Assembly (NCBI GenBank): GCA_963995525.1
Contig: OZ023214.1
Coordinates: 41,036,135-41,100,134, forward strand
Source: Escarpia spicata
Lineage: Eukaryota > Annelida > Polychaeta > Sabellida > Siboglinidae
Reading direction: 5' to 3'
DNA: 64,000 bases
Both the position numbers and the translations under genes were made by a program. Every line of letters begins with the position of its first letter. The first letter of the stretch is position 1. The notes below the pieces were generated by a model. That model worked only from the letters and a program-made list of their open reading frames with translations. It ran no database searches and was not told the origin of the DNA. Shown one piece after another: positions 37,136 to 48,983 of the stretch.

Positions 37136-37920
37136 GTTTGCACTTTCAACAGTTTCGCTTTCTCTCTAACATTGATATTAAAGTTTGTGATGCTGTGCAA
37201 TAGCTGGAGGAATTTGACACTTCGAAGGGAATCACAACTTGTTCTTTGGAAGATCTGTTGACATTCATTGTGGGAAAACACCCAGGAATACCTGGGAAAG
37301 AACATAGGAGTCGTTACACCATGTCTGCAAAAGATTATATTTTAAATTATATAAGCATGTGACTTGGCTTGCACTGCGAATGAATGAAAAGTATTTTATG
37401 ATACACTGCATCTTTCTTCAACAGCAATACAGGTTGTTTGAAGACAGTTAATACTTTTACAAATAATGGCTAGACATTTCATGTCATTACACTGCTAGGA
37501 AACATTTGTAGTTATTCCATGAGGCCACACAATCCCACACAATCCTTCGATTCCACAGATTTTTCTCTAGAACTTATGAGAGAATCCAGTAGCAGTTAGG
37601 ATTTGTCTTTGCAGTTTGTTTGTTTCTATATGAGAAGGTTTACATTTACTTGCAGCTGTCTTTGTAAATTTGTCCCATTTGTGGAACCAGTCTGGTCGCT
37701 GTTTGAAAAAATAATTTGTCACGATGATGTCTTAGCTATTGTGTGCAATTTTTGTCTTCTGAAACACCACTGTTTTGTTGTATTTATGTTAGGTTTGTTA
37801 TGTTCGAGTATCACAAGAACTTGGTGCAAGAAGCCATGGTTCACAATATTTCTTTACTACGTCCACTGTAGATTAACAACATGGTTCTGTGTATGCTGGT
37901 ATTGCATGTTCTGCATAACA

Positions 37921-37926
37921 AATAAA
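37921..37926 (+). terminator. Candidate polyadenylation signal of gene 1
   Basis: This is the first AATAAA on the + strand found after the stop codon, about 1.1 kb downstream, in the context aacaaataaatcaaacc. No strong GT-rich element was verified behind it, and other AATAAA hexamers occur further on (for example near 39920). Confidence 0.35.
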
Positions 37927-39779
37927 TCAAACCATCTCCCTCCGGAACTACAGTGTACAAGTACCAAAACAGACAGGCCATTTGTTTGGTTTAAGTCTGT
38001 GTTTTTTACTTGAATTTCTGTATAAAGCTCTACAAATTTGGAAATTTTGTTCTCATTGGTTAACCAGCTGTATATAGCATATTCCTACACAGATCAGTTG
38101 TCGCCATCTACCAGGCAAAAAACGTATCTTCAATGATCGTCGTGTGTCAGTAAATTCTATAGTTGTATGGAAAACATAAAAAATATGCAATTTATCATGT
38201 TTTTGCGTTTGAAGCAAATACAAAGTAAAACCGCAAACGGCCCTATTCATCAAAAAATCCATATTCGTATCGTATACGGAAATCCGTTTGAGGTAACAAA
38301 TCTGACGAACCAGTGTCTGATACTGGTAACCTTTGGATTGAACTGGTGGTGTTTTACAATACAGTATTATTGTTTTATGCAAGATGCCATTGTAACAGGG
38401 CTGCAGGCATCTTCAGAAGCAGCCTTCAGTCGGTCTGGGTGCTCCTGCAAGCCATAACTACCTCCAGTCTTGCTGGACTACAGTATTCTTTGAGAGAAAT
38501 GTGGGATATTGCATAATATTACACATGCTATCACAATGATGTAATATTCTACTCTTGCCTCTCTCATTAATTTATTTTTACTATATTTTTTAAATTATGC
38601 TATATTTCATATATACCTGTATTTGTCCGTTAGCTGACTATTTGTTTTGTTATCAATTTGACTTCTCCAGTTGGAAATTTTACATGTTCTGTTTCAGAAT
38701 GTATTTCTATATGATTTTTTCTTCTATGAGTGTGCTACAAAAGGGCTTTGTAATTATAAATGTGGCATTTGCTAGTCCAAATTCAAGAGGGGGACAGTAA
38801 GAATCTCGAGGGGAGAGGATGAGAAATGGGAAGATTTCGTGGAAGATTAACATATGGGGGAATCCTACGTTATGTATTGGGGTGTTTATGTGTTATCATG
38901 AGTCAATTGTCAATCTCTTTTATCTTGTGACTTATTAACACTCACTGTTCTACATGTTTCCAGTGCTCAGCAACGTTCTGTTAACTGTTATCTTGTCATG
39001 TATGATTAATTATTACTGCATATTTCATCTTCCATCTTGATTAGTTATTCATTGTTTTTGAGATGCGTGACTGTCACTTTGAATCTATCACACATTTGGG
39101 TGCACCCATACATAATATTTGATTATGCTGACAGAGATTAATTATTAATTAACGATGCTGCCGCCACAGTAAGCCAGATATATTGAAAACAACACGAACC
39201 AATGTTTTTTATGGCTGAATACGTCAATTGGCGTAAATGAATTACAAAACAGGTATTCACTTGCATGCTGGATTTAACCACCTGTTCAACTATTTGAATA
39301 TTTGAAGCCCAATGTTATCAACATTTTCCATCCCCCCCCAGAAGGATGATCGCATAAGATTGCAAAGTCCTCCGAAATGTATGAAATTATGTATGGAATT
39401 GTGGTGATTTGGCCGTCACCATGTATCACAGGGAAATAAATTGATACAGTGGCACCACCTATGAAATGGAACAAATATTACTGCACATTGTCACTACTGT
39501 CGGTGTAAGAACTCCACAGCATGGCGGGTAATGTAAACCCAGGGGGTATTGGCTCAAAATTGCAAGTTACGCCAGAGGTGTGGGTGATTTGAATAAATAC
39601 TGGACTTTCTGCAAACCTATGAGACTACCAGTAAGTGTAAGCAGTTGTCTTTAGCACTTTACAAGTTCATTTTATGTCTTGAACTGTATGTTATTTGCAA
39701 AATAATGCAGCAGTCACCACGTAACATGGTGTTCAAAACAGTTACTGTATATTATCTTAATAGTGTATCATTGCACAAT

Positions 39780-39850
39780 GATGGTATATCTTTACATGTG
39801 TAACAAGTTACAGTGATGATATATGTTTACACGTGGAACAAGTTACAGTG
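39780..39850. repeat. ~36-bp imperfect duplication
   Basis: Two adjacent copies share tgatg(g/a)tatat, tttacatgtg or tttacacgtg, and gaacaagttacag or taacaagttacag. It is a minor local duplication. Confidence 0.75.
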
Positions 39851-40639
39851 AACAAATAAGATATGTACATGTATCATTATACCAATCCATAAAAACCTGC
39901 TTTAATTCAAAGTACTCTCAATAAATATGCACTTTTCAGCCTTTAGGTAATACATTGTAAGCTTATGTTGGTGATGTGAAGCCCTTTTATCAAGTTCTGT
40001 ATAACTCGGTGTGAAAATAACATGCAGTAAAAGGTGTATCTGAACATTAGGATCATCCTGTTTAGATTTTTTTGAAACTACTTTATTTATTGGTTGTCTT
40101 TATGTAGTGAGGAACAAAGCAAGGAGGTGAACATTTGGCTCACCATAAGATTTCTTAAGAATTTACGTGTACAAATTGTTTTGCTGTATAATCTAGATAG
40201 GTGAAGATACACAATAGTAGATATTTTAGTGTGTCAATATGTCACAGCTGTGCTGGTATCTGTTGGGATTTCTGGTCGTTTTGAAAAGATGTTATCACAT
40301 AAAATGTATTGTACATACTTATTAGTGGTGATATTATAGACACACAATGGTGAAAATATAATTAAATATTATCATACTTGATGGAGTTTCTTTCTGTTTT
40401 ACTTTGATACCTACCAAGATGCCTTTCATGCCGGTTTTGAATGTAAAACTTATGCAAATAGATTTTTACTGGTGTCCATTTGAGTGTGTTTTTAAGAGAC
40501 ACAATTTAACTTTATCTATGATGGTTAAGACTAAGGGATATCAACTAGTCATTACTGAGATACATGTTTTAAGATATTTATCTCATTAGTATGGTTGGGT
40601 TTTCTTATTCATTTCCGGACATTGCAGCCTTGATTGATT

Positions 40640-40740
40640 GTGTATAGACAGCTCTTTCGTTTGCCAGTCTCCCCACTCGCCAGACGTCTGCTCCCACCCA
40701 TTCCTCTATGACCTTCTTCCATTGTCTCCTAGGTCTTCCT
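40640..40740 (-). mobile_element. LINE C-terminal fragment
   Basis: The minus strand reads GRPRRQWKKVIEEWVGADVW and then RVGRLANERAVYTQ without a stop. The pattern G-R-P-R-x-x-W-x-x-x-(I/V)-x-E-W-x-G ... R-L-A-x-(D/E)-R is the usual C-terminal end of RTE/CR1-type retrotransposon polyproteins. Only about 35 codons are present, so it is a dead fragment. It differs from the LINE tail at 10029, which carries DAQDWVKWKRAI in place of the E-W-x-G block, so at least two LINE lineages have been active. Confidence 0.5.
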
Positions 40741-41724
40741 CATTAGTATAGTTAACCAAAGTACATGGCAAATAGTATTATTTTAATATCAAAAATTATG
40801 TCATAGGGCCTATCTATGATGTTTTAAGTATAATTAATTTATAAAACTTGTTATTATTAAGCATTTAACAAAAGTGTGGAGTGTTTTTAGCTCAGCAATC
40901 TTTAAAAAGAACTTCCAATAAGAAAATAAATTTACAATTTATTGGCAAAGCTCAAAATGAAGGTTTGTTACCCTGCATCAACGCATTTAAATAATTACCT
41001 AATTGCTTTGCCTGTATTGGCTGACTGAAATAATTTGAACTGTTCCTCCATCTAGCGGTTTTATGAAGTATTACACCGTAGGTGCTGGCGCTGTTCGCTA
41101 GGTGGCACCAACGTTTTTGTGCTAATGAATATTTATTAACTCGAGCGAGCCCGTTGTTGATGACGTAAACCGCAACGTCCGCAAGGCTGGTGAAGTCCCC
41201 GCGAACTTTAAACAACGTTAGAGGTTTGTTATGACAACTTGTTACTGTATGCACCTCTTTAATATGCTGTAGCATCGTGAACTTATATTCTGTCTATTAC
41301 ATAAAACGTGGTAACAAATTATTACAACCCGATCCAGCTGGTATGTTTGATCTGTTTGAAAACGAGTTTGCACGGAAGTTTAATCATTAATGTCAATCTG
41401 TTGAATCACGAGTCGATGTCACTGTCACAGTGTCAGTGCCAGTTTCGTTACAGACTTGATTCTTAAATAGAGCTGACATCAGTCGACATTGTGAATGAGG
41501 TGACACGTGTCGGAATACCGATGGTTGATAGGCTATAGAATACTAATATTATTTATTAATTCTATACATAGTGTCATATCCATAAAATGAAAAAAGTTGG
41601 AAGCGCCAACAATATAAATTATAATATGAACATGCCGTTTTAACAAAAATCAAAGAAATTTGTATGAAATAGAACCGTATTGACTATGACTGTACCTGTA
41701 TGTAATATATTCCGATGGTAAAAG

Positions 41725-42060
41725 GTAAGTTCTTATGTAGCGCTGTATCCAGTCCTCCGGACTGCTCAAGACAAAGGCAAAGCGCTTTACACTTTACTGA
41801 AGTTTACTCCCTGGCAGATATGTTCAATCGAACACCTTCTCGACTTCTCTGGGAAGCATAAGACACACTGCAATTAATGCGCGAAGACTATCCATACACA
41901 AATATCCACCACTGTATATCACCAGGTACTCATTCATACAGCTGAGTTAACTGAAGCAATATAGCGTAAACGAACATGCCCAAGGTTCGACACTGCCACA
42001 CAGAATTCGAACTCGGGTTCTCTCAGTCGAGAGTCCGAAGCTCTTACTGTTGTGCTACTA
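41725..42060 (-). mobile_element. Full-length tRNA-derived SINE
   Basis: Reverse complement of this segment matches 62271-62590 along its whole length: gtaagagcttcggactctcg, the box B-like gagttcgaattct, ccttggg, atgaatgagtacctgg, acagtggtggatatttgtgt, tgcttcccagagaagtcgag, ttcgattgaaca, gtgtaaagcgctttg, gagcagtc and cataagaactta at the 3' end. The head has the A and B boxes of an internal Pol III promoter. The box B sequence GTTCGAATTC is close to the canonical form. Confidence 0.9.
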
Positions 42061-42839
42061 TGTAATTGTTACTTCCTAACAGTTATTTATTTCACATTAT
42101 CATTTATGCAACCAATTTATTAGACAAGTTGGTGTTAGACTAGTTAGTGAAATACTTGCAATTTCTTTAAAGTACTGTTTCACGAACACACTAAGAAGAG
42201 AATCTTTAGAAACCCAGCAAACTACAGAATGATATATATGTCATATAGTGATGCAGAGGTGCCAAGTTTCCCGTGTTGGTGGCAGAACTTTTTCTAATTT
42301 TGGAGAATATTTTCATGGTGTACAGCTTTAGTTTAGTGCTGAAATCTACTGCCAGACCGATATTTAATCAGTATAATTTTTTATGATTTTAAATCATAAA
42401 CTGGTGAAAATCAAGGTTTAATAACACAATTACTCATTTTTACTACAGTTATACTGTTTGACAAACATTTTACATTGAAAATGCATCAACAATAAGTAAA
42501 TTTTCCCTAAAATTGAATAATTACTCAGCCAGCCATGGAGTGATTCCCTTTCCTGCATGCACTCCCCTTGCAACTGAAGCACAAAAGCTTGTGCTAGATC
42601 CTCATCTACCTGTGCCACTATCACCTCATGAAAACTGGTAGATCTCCCGCTTTTTAGACGATTAACTTGACTCCTGTGATGTGACATCAATCATCTGCAA
42701 GACTCTAGAGGGAGTGATTGTTCAGCAGCTCATGCAATTCTGCTGAAAACACTGAATATTTGAACTGAGGTGTTACTGTCCCATACCAGCAACTTCTCAA
42801 GCAGATGGAAAGTTGGAATAAAGGACAGCTTCAGGATGA

Positions 42840-43740
42840 ATTGCTGCATTCCTATGTGATCGGAGCCAGAAGGTACCAGTACATAGAGTACAATCAGACT
42901 ACAGTAGTGTACTCAGCGGAGTTCCCCAGGGTTCAGTCTTGGACCGATACTATTCATAATGTTTGTTAGTGATATCTCGGAACACAGTGACAATCTAACC
43001 TCAGTATGTTGCTCTATCCAGCGCTCCTAGATGACATCAACTCCTCCAACTCTCGAAGGATGCAAATGAACTTCCATCCTGACAAATGTCCTGTTCTCCA
43101 CCTCGGAGATTCAAACCCACAAAATGGATACCACAAGAACAAGGATAATGGAGACATTTAAATGCAGTGACCTCAGAAAAGAATCTCATAGTCATCATTG
43201 ACCTACAAATGAAGTTCTCTGACCACATTGAGAACAGTGTCAAGAAGCCCAACCGAGGTCTGAGATGTTTAGCAAGAGAGTTCCAGCATCTCAACATCTC
43301 TACTGCTGTACAAAGCTATAGTCAGGCCACATCTGGAATATGCAATACATGTCTGATTCCCGCACCTGAAGAAAGACTGAGTACTCACCGAGTAAGTTCA
43401 ATGGTGAGCTACCCGACTAGTGTCAGAAACAAAATGACTGCAATACAGCAGCAGATTGAAAATTTTAAAAACCCCTACACTGATCTACAGAAGACAAAGA
43501 ACAGACATAATCCAAACATTCAAAGTCATCAAAGGAATGAGCTCAATCAACCAGAATTGGTTTCTCACAGTGCCCATCGAGGAATATGTTCCTAAAAGCC
43601 ACTGGTAACACAAGAGGCTGCAGTGAAACAAATTCAAACAGTGATGAACAGAAGCAGACACAGTTCAGACGCAGACCATTAACCAACTGAAGTCCCGCCT
43701 CAGAAGAGACTGGAGAGCCATCCAGACGTAAACTTGTAAC
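42840..43740 (+). pseudogene. Decayed LINE reverse transcriptase
   Basis: Pieces of a non-LTR reverse transcriptase appear in order on the + strand but in shifting frames. Near 42915 the frame reads SGVPQGSVL, then after a one-base shift GPILFIMFVSDI; this is the palm motif preceding the catalytic YADD, which is not recognisable here. Next come RRMQMNFHPDKCPVLHLG (about 43055-43110), the usual W-x-M-x-F-N-x-x-K-C segment, then MKFSDHIENSVKKPNRGLRC (from 43209) and the end region up to about 43740. Frame breaks and the missing catalytic box show it is dead. The open frame 43167-43595 is the longest surviving part. The clade is likely jockey/CR1-like. Confidence 0.8.
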
Positions 43741-45607
43741 TATATAACTTCACAAACTAATCTAGACATGAGCTAGCCTAGGCAAACCAGAACAACAACG
43801 CCAACAGTAATCACAATAACAAAATCAATAGAGAAATTGGAAAAACAACTACAGAATATTAAACTTTGAGATGGCGTCAATGCTCAAGCATGGGCAATTA
43901 TTGACCGTTCTTGAGGTAAAAATGTCGGAAGAAAACATCCCACTTATAAGATTTGATTTGTTCTTGATAATTTTGTCTTGATGTTAAAATATTGTCTTTC
44001 TGACTGATGATATTGTCGCTGGTCACTTCCATGCTAGACAATGTTTCTTGTTACCAGGGTATCTATGTCAGAAACACAAAGGGTACGGATTGCTTTAAGT
44101 CTCAAGTGACTGTCTAAGTTGTACACCTGCCAACTTCACTATGGCCATGGGCAGTGTGGTGTGAATGTCTGTTTATTTTTTGTAACGTGCCTGATCAATT
44201 ATTCATTACACTTTACAGGATATTTTACTTGTTCACTCTAACTCTTTAAAAGTCGAAGCTAGATGCAGGCTGGCTGTAGTCAGTTGCAATAAGAGCCAGG
44301 AATATGTGAACTTGAGTGTCAAACTGGGGTATTTATGATGGTAGGCACACATGAATGCCCCAGTAGGGAAGCATACATCCTGTTGGTCCAAAACGTAACT
44401 TTCTTATCTAATAGTTGTGATGCAGATTTGCATCGGAACTAATAACCATTAAAAAAAAAATGACCATGTTACACGTGCACGCATGTACACACACGCATTA
44501 TACACACTGCATAATGTAATCAATAAACAAAACTTTCTAAGTACTGCTCTCTGAATAATGCTGTTCTAGAGCATGAGTTCAAATATGAGTTTATTGCACA
44601 CTTTTTTTATTTATTCCATTTTGATTAGGTTCCAAATTGGCTTGAAAAAGTATGTTTTGGCAACATAGGTCCTCGCATTTCTCTGAAAGTGAAATGTGAT
44701 GCTCTTGTCTGTTTCCAATGTACTGGTGGCCCAACTTTCTTTTGTTCTCACCCTGTTCCAAAGAAAATTTATTCTTTGGCAAGTTCCCTTATTTTTCATG
44801 GTTGATTGATCATGTAGAGAGAATTTCAATTAATATTATGGGTTAAGAGCACAGCCAGTTGTTGCTCCCCTCTCTGTCCTCTTGTGTGTGTGTGTCAGAG
44901 GGAGTTGTTCTCTTCTTTCTAAGAATGTCCGGGTCTCTGGAGTGAGGTTGGCCTCGATACTGCTCCTCGATTCCTGTTTTCTTCCCCCCCCACTGATCTT
45001 GCTCTGCTGTGTCTACCAACCGTCTCCACTCTGCTACATCTTTTACTGTCATTCTCCATTGCTCCTAATCCCTCCAAATCTCACTTTATACAATTGTCCC
45101 AACACAGTGTAGGTCATCCTGAGTGTGATGACATTACTGAGGCCTCAGTTTTGGTTTTCCCCTTTTTTGCAACACTGATCCTGCGTTACTACTGTCTCCT
45201 TGCTCCCTCCCACCACAAGCTCTCATTCTCCACTCTTGCGGTCAATCCCACCACATCTCTCTTCAAGGTTCATGCAGTCCTTCCATCTCAGTTGCACTCT
45301 TCCCTTTCATCCATCCTCCACTCTGAGGGCATCTGCAGATGCATGGAAATTCAACATTTCTTAACTGGTGTTTCATTTACAATGTCCACTCCAAAGAACC
45401 CTATCCAGGGCTAATATAAGAGTTTTTGTTTACTGACAAGGACCTCCATCTGTGTGACTTCACAACAGATTATGTTCATAGACACATGTTGGGTGGGATA
45501 GCTTACCTCCTGCGTAGACAGATGGTCTAATAGAATGGACCAACAGGTTTTATTTTTTAGTAACTCGTCTGAAAAAACATCTTCCAACATAAAAACCATA
45601 TCATATG

Positions 45608-45711
45608 CCTGGTACTATATGTACAGTTAGGTACTTGACAACATGACACATGGAGTGCACCTGGTACTATATGTACAGTTAGGTACTTGACAACATGACA
45701 CATGGAGTGCA
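45608..45711. repeat. 52-bp tandem duplication
   Basis: Copies at 45608-45659 and 45660-45711 both start cctggtactatatgtacagt and are identical as far as I can compare, followed by a third start (cctggtaatag) that breaks off. This is a very recent duplication. Confidence 0.95.
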
Positions 45712-46184
45712 CCTGGTAATAGATCAGTCAGAATGTAAAAACTTTTAACAAGAATTTATATCATATATAACTTAAGAGCACAGACTGGTCTATGCATGAC
45801 TAATTCCACAGTGGTAATTGCCTATGTTTTTTTTACTGAACATCCCAGTAGTGAAATTATGTGAACACGGTTAGACCCACCCACGGAGCAAGAAACCAAG
45901 GCCAGCAAATACCACCATTACTGTAATTTGACATTAAACTAATTTCCACTTACCGTTAGTCACAGTCGCATCCTCAGGAGAATTGCTTAACACTCAATGT
46001 GTCCGCTGTTTCCATCATTCTCCAACAGGTAGAAAAGCATATCATTTTATAATTAATAATAATAATAATTAACTCAAAGTGGTTTGTTGACTTTGACACC
46101 CGAGACGGGGTACTATTAATATATTACACAGATTAATATTAATATATTATACAGATTAATATATTTCATGAGTACAATAATTGC

Positions 46185-46325
46185 AGTGTAGCTGAATACT
46201 TCACAGAGAAGTTGAGGTGGTGTTTGATTGAACATGTCTGCCGGGAGTGAAGTGTAAAGTATAGCACTATGAGCGGTTCTTAGCCCTAGATACCCCACAG
46301 TCCCTACCATATATATTTATAAGAA
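46185..46325 (+). mobile_element. SINE fragment (3' body)
   Basis: Matches the end of the SINE family: agctgaatacttcacagaga, agttgaggtggtgtttgatt, gaacatgtctgccggg, gtgaagtgtaaag and terminal ataagaacac. The tRNA-like head is absent. Confidence 0.8.
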
Positions 46326-46639
46326 CACATGTTTCTTTTATTCTCCAACATTTACCTTTTATGCTCCAATGTGTATCTTTTTTTCTCCTAAAAGGCTAGG
46401 GCATTAGTTCAATACTTGCCCTTAATCCCCCGAATCATGGCTACTAAATGCCACAGAAGGTCAGTTCTGACCAGGCCTGGTCAGAGTTAGGTTTATTCAT
46501 CTCGAAACCAGGTTCATTGTTCTGCATACTAAGCACAAAATAACTAATCCAAGGTACCCTGTTGCTGTCACGTAACACGTCTAATCATCATGATACCGTT
46601 AATGTAATGTACTAATGTCTCAGTGGCAATTCTAATCAA

Positions 46640-46865
46640 TCCCGTCTGCAAGAAATCAATGAGCCAAGTCATGCGTGGGCTTTCAGGTAGTCATTGGCTG
46701 TTGTGAAGTTGGTACAGAGCAGTAGATATTGGTTCAGTCGAGTTGAAGTTGTATCGGATTTATTAGTGCTCTATATCTGTACTGGATGACTTCGCGGTTG
46801 CTCGCCTGCATGTAGTCCTATGATACGCTTCAATGAACGTAGTACTCTTGTGTTTATGCCTGCAG
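46640..46865 (+). promoter_or_regulatory. Possible gene 2 promoter region
   Basis: Two CCAAT-type sequences on the reverse strand (tcattggctg near 46690 and atattggttc near 46727) precede a mixed-composition stretch and a plausible first exon ending with a strong donor at 46946. No clear TATA box or initiator was seen. The call depends on the first-exon call and is tentative. Confidence 0.2.
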
Positions 46866-46946
46866 CAGCGACTTCTCCGATTGCCTCCCCTGTTTCTCAC
46901 TGTGTAGCCTGGTCAGCACGGGTGTGACATCTGTCAAAGATAACAG
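46866..46946 (+). other. Candidate 5' UTR exon of gene 2
   Basis: The segment ends AACAG followed by gtaagg, a near-ideal donor, and can be joined to the acceptor before 48873. In the frame of the gene 2 start codon the last codons are TAA CAG, so an in-frame stop lies upstream of the ATG, as expected for a leader. The left border is uncertain: an acceptor-like tatgcctgcag precedes 46866, but transcription could equally start further left with no splice there. Confidence 0.3.
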
Positions 46947-47193
46947 GTAAGGGATTACTGAACTTTCTTTTAATAGGATAATTAGTTTTTTAATATTGGA
47001 CGTATTTCTGAACACATCGAAAGACTAATATTTATTTTATAATATTTATATACTTATCTTGACTTTCGCCTTTTAAGAAAAATGCTCTGTCAGTTATTAC
47101 TGATGTCCATCATTTTCATGTTGGATGATGGTATCTTATAACACATGTTGTGGCAGTTCCCCTCTGGAATGTTTTATTAAAGCCACTGGCCAA

Positions 47194-47230
47194 GCTCTGC
47201 GAATAAGAAATCAAATCTTATTCGCAGAGC
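47194..47230. repeat. 15-bp perfect stem-loop
   Basis: Arms gctctgcgaataaga (47194-47208) and tcttattcgcagagc (47216-47230) enclose a 7-nt loop. It lies in the candidate first intron of gene 2. It is not a histone 3' stem-loop, whose stem is much shorter and differs in sequence. A foldback remnant or a structured RNA element are both possible. Confidence 0.9.
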
Positions 47231-48170
47231 CCACGATCAACCAGTCAGAAGACGTCTTTCACTGCAGAGCCCGGATAACCAACAAGAAAGCTTGTTCTCA
47301 TAGACAATATTTTGTTAGAATGTATATTGTAACAGATTTCAGTTGTTAGTATTTAGGCCAGTGATTACATATTGTATGAATTATGTATGTTTATAAGTTA
47401 ATAAAAACTGCTGACGATTTTGGGCTGCATAATTGCTTTGTGTTAACAATATCTGGGTTTAAATAACAGTATAATAACTAGGAGCGATAATAATAATTTG
47501 AATAATTTACACGAAAAAGTTGTAACTGCACCTAGCAACGCATTTAAAAGTTGCATAGATAGGCATGGGAATATCGAAGAATATATTTACAACTACAAAG
47601 TGTACTTGCAAGGATCTAGTAGAACATTCATACTCATAGTGAACTATGCCGAAATAACACAAATACCCTTATTTCTATGTAGAAACACCAACTACCCGAT
47701 AGCATATCACATGCAAAAAAGCAAAACAGAAATATGTTTCTGTCATCTGTGCTGATGTCAAGTTTCCTTGCTCTCTAAAAAAACAATGTGGCAGACAAAT
47801 TCAGGGGGTTGAAGGCTAAATGTCAGCACGGCAATTTAGTTTGGCCAGTTACAAGATGTAACATTTCAAGAAAATTCTGTTGACAAAATAAACAAATATT
47901 ACATCAATTACAGATACCATTTAACATGTATTCACACATTACTTATCTGGACTAGCAAGAACCAGATTTGCAATGGGCTAAGTCAAATGAGGATGCAGCT
48001 TTAATCTGAGCAGCAATGGCATAAATGCTTTTAGTGTGAATATACCTAAAAAAAATTGACAAATACCTCCGAAGGGCTGATTTCACGTAGATAAAACTTC
48101 CCTGTCCACTTGTCATCTGGGTGTTTTGATTTTAGTGGCAATGTTGTTTTTAAGAAAATTTTAATTATGG

Positions 48171-48415
48171 TGCAAGCGGTAGCGAGAGAACCCAGTTTCA
48201 AATCCTCCTCCTGCTGTTTCAAAATTGGGCAAGTTTCTTCACAATTTTGCTTCAGGTCAATCAGCTGCAGACTGTGGTGGATAATGGATGTATATTAATT
48301 AATAATCTTTGCATAGTTAAAAAGTGGCTGAATGCTTCCCAAGGAAGTCAAGATGGTGTATGAATGAACAGGTCTGCCAAGGGGTGGCGAGTAAAGCTTT
48401 TCAGGCAGAATTTAT
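48171..48415 (+). mobile_element. SINE copy, nearly complete
   Basis: Starts with gcaagcggtagcgagagaac and the box B-like gtttcaaatcc, then gactgtggtggataatggat, gtggctgaatgcttcccaag, gaagtcaagatggtg, tgaatgaacaggtctgcc and gtggcgagtaaagc. It is more diverged than the copies at 41725 and 62271, and the very 3' end is missing. Confidence 0.8.
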
Positions 48416-48545
48416 CTTTGAAATTACGGATATTTGTGAAGAATAATATTGGATCAATATCAGATCAATAAAGTACAAGCAATCTCAGATTGATCAATGT
48501 ATTATGAATAGGCAATATGAATAGGATAAATAAATAAGATCAGTG

Positions 48546-48743
48546 CAGTGGAACCTCACTATTAAGGTCACTTGGGACCGGGTGAAATGACCTGAATAGC
48601 AAGGTGACCTTATTAGTAAGACAAATTTCCAGTTTTACTGTTTCAAAAATAATTTGGGACTGTCCCAGGGTGATCTTAATTGTGAGGTGACTGTATTACT
48701 GAGGTGACCCGTGACCGTAAAGCAAGGTTATAGTGTATGTAGC
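48546..48743. mobile_element. Possible MITE with inverted ends
   Basis: The left part reads cagtggaacctcactattaa, ggtcacttgggacc, and tagcaaggtgacc. The right end, inverted, reads actataaccttgc, tttacggtcacgggtcacct and cacaattaagatcacc. The two arms are loosely complementary in order, and the left end resembles the start of pogo/Tigger-type inverted repeats. No TA target duplication is evident, so the assignment is weak. Confidence 0.4.
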
Positions 48744-48872
48744 AGATTTTCTTGTATATATATTGATTGGGATTAGCTCTAATGATTACATTGTCAAGTC
48801 CTTTGAGTGTAATTATTACAATGATCAATTAATTCATTAATCATTCAAAGTGATGTTGATTTCACATCTCAG

Positions 48873-48983
48873 CTGGCTGCGGGGACAGACGTAGGTGTGG
48901 AACTAGTGCCAGGAGCCTGCCTGCGTGAGATCAACCCATCTCAGCCCACCATGGCGACCTTATCGCCCACCAAATATCACAAG
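48873..48983 (+). CDS. Gene 2 exon 1 (coding part 48951-48983)
   Basis: A 111-bp exon between acceptor ttcacatctcag and donor gtaagc, ending at a codon boundary. I place the start at ATG 48951 because its context (gcccaccATGgcg) is close to an ideal Kozak sequence and because joining the exon to the candidate leader puts an in-frame TAA upstream. The first residues are MATLSPTKYHK. The exon is also open in this frame upstream of the ATG, so a longer N terminus is possible if a different leader exon is used. The product is a coiled-coil protein described in the following exons; I do not recognise the family. Confidence 0.78.

Larger units (their letters stand above)
36839..37926 (+). other. 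Gene 1 probable 3' UTR
   Basis: Runs from the stop codon to the first AATAAA-type signal (37921-37926). The first 300 bases are a degenerate tandem repeat. The + strand open frame at 37603-38013 (136 codons, Cys and Phe rich) has no domain and is probably chance. The UTR length is inferred from the signal alone. Confidence 0.5.
37927..46640. other. Intergenic region between gene 1 and gene 2
   Basis: About 8.7 kb without a supportable gene on either strand. It carries a short tandem duplication at 39780-39850, a LINE tail on the minus strand (40640-40740), a full-length minus-strand SINE (41725-42060), a LINE reverse-transcriptase pseudogene (42840-43740), a 52-bp duplication (45608-45711) and a SINE tail (46185-46325). 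The pyrimidine-rich stretch 44860-45400 opens frames on both strands without recognisable content. Stretches 37927-39779, 39851-40639, 40741-41724 and 43741-44860 are AT-rich and I see nothing in them. Confidence 0.6.

Noticed and set aside
37603..38013. + strand open frame of 136 codons after gene 1
   Set aside because: Lies in the probable 3' UTR, Cys/Phe/Trp-rich, with no domain; looks like chance.
44843..45052. Minus-strand frame containing TVKDVAEWRRLVDTA, faintly like a LINE C-terminal end
   Set aside because: The similarity is limited to a few residues and the flanking frame carries no GRPR or reverse-transcriptase motif; not enough to call.
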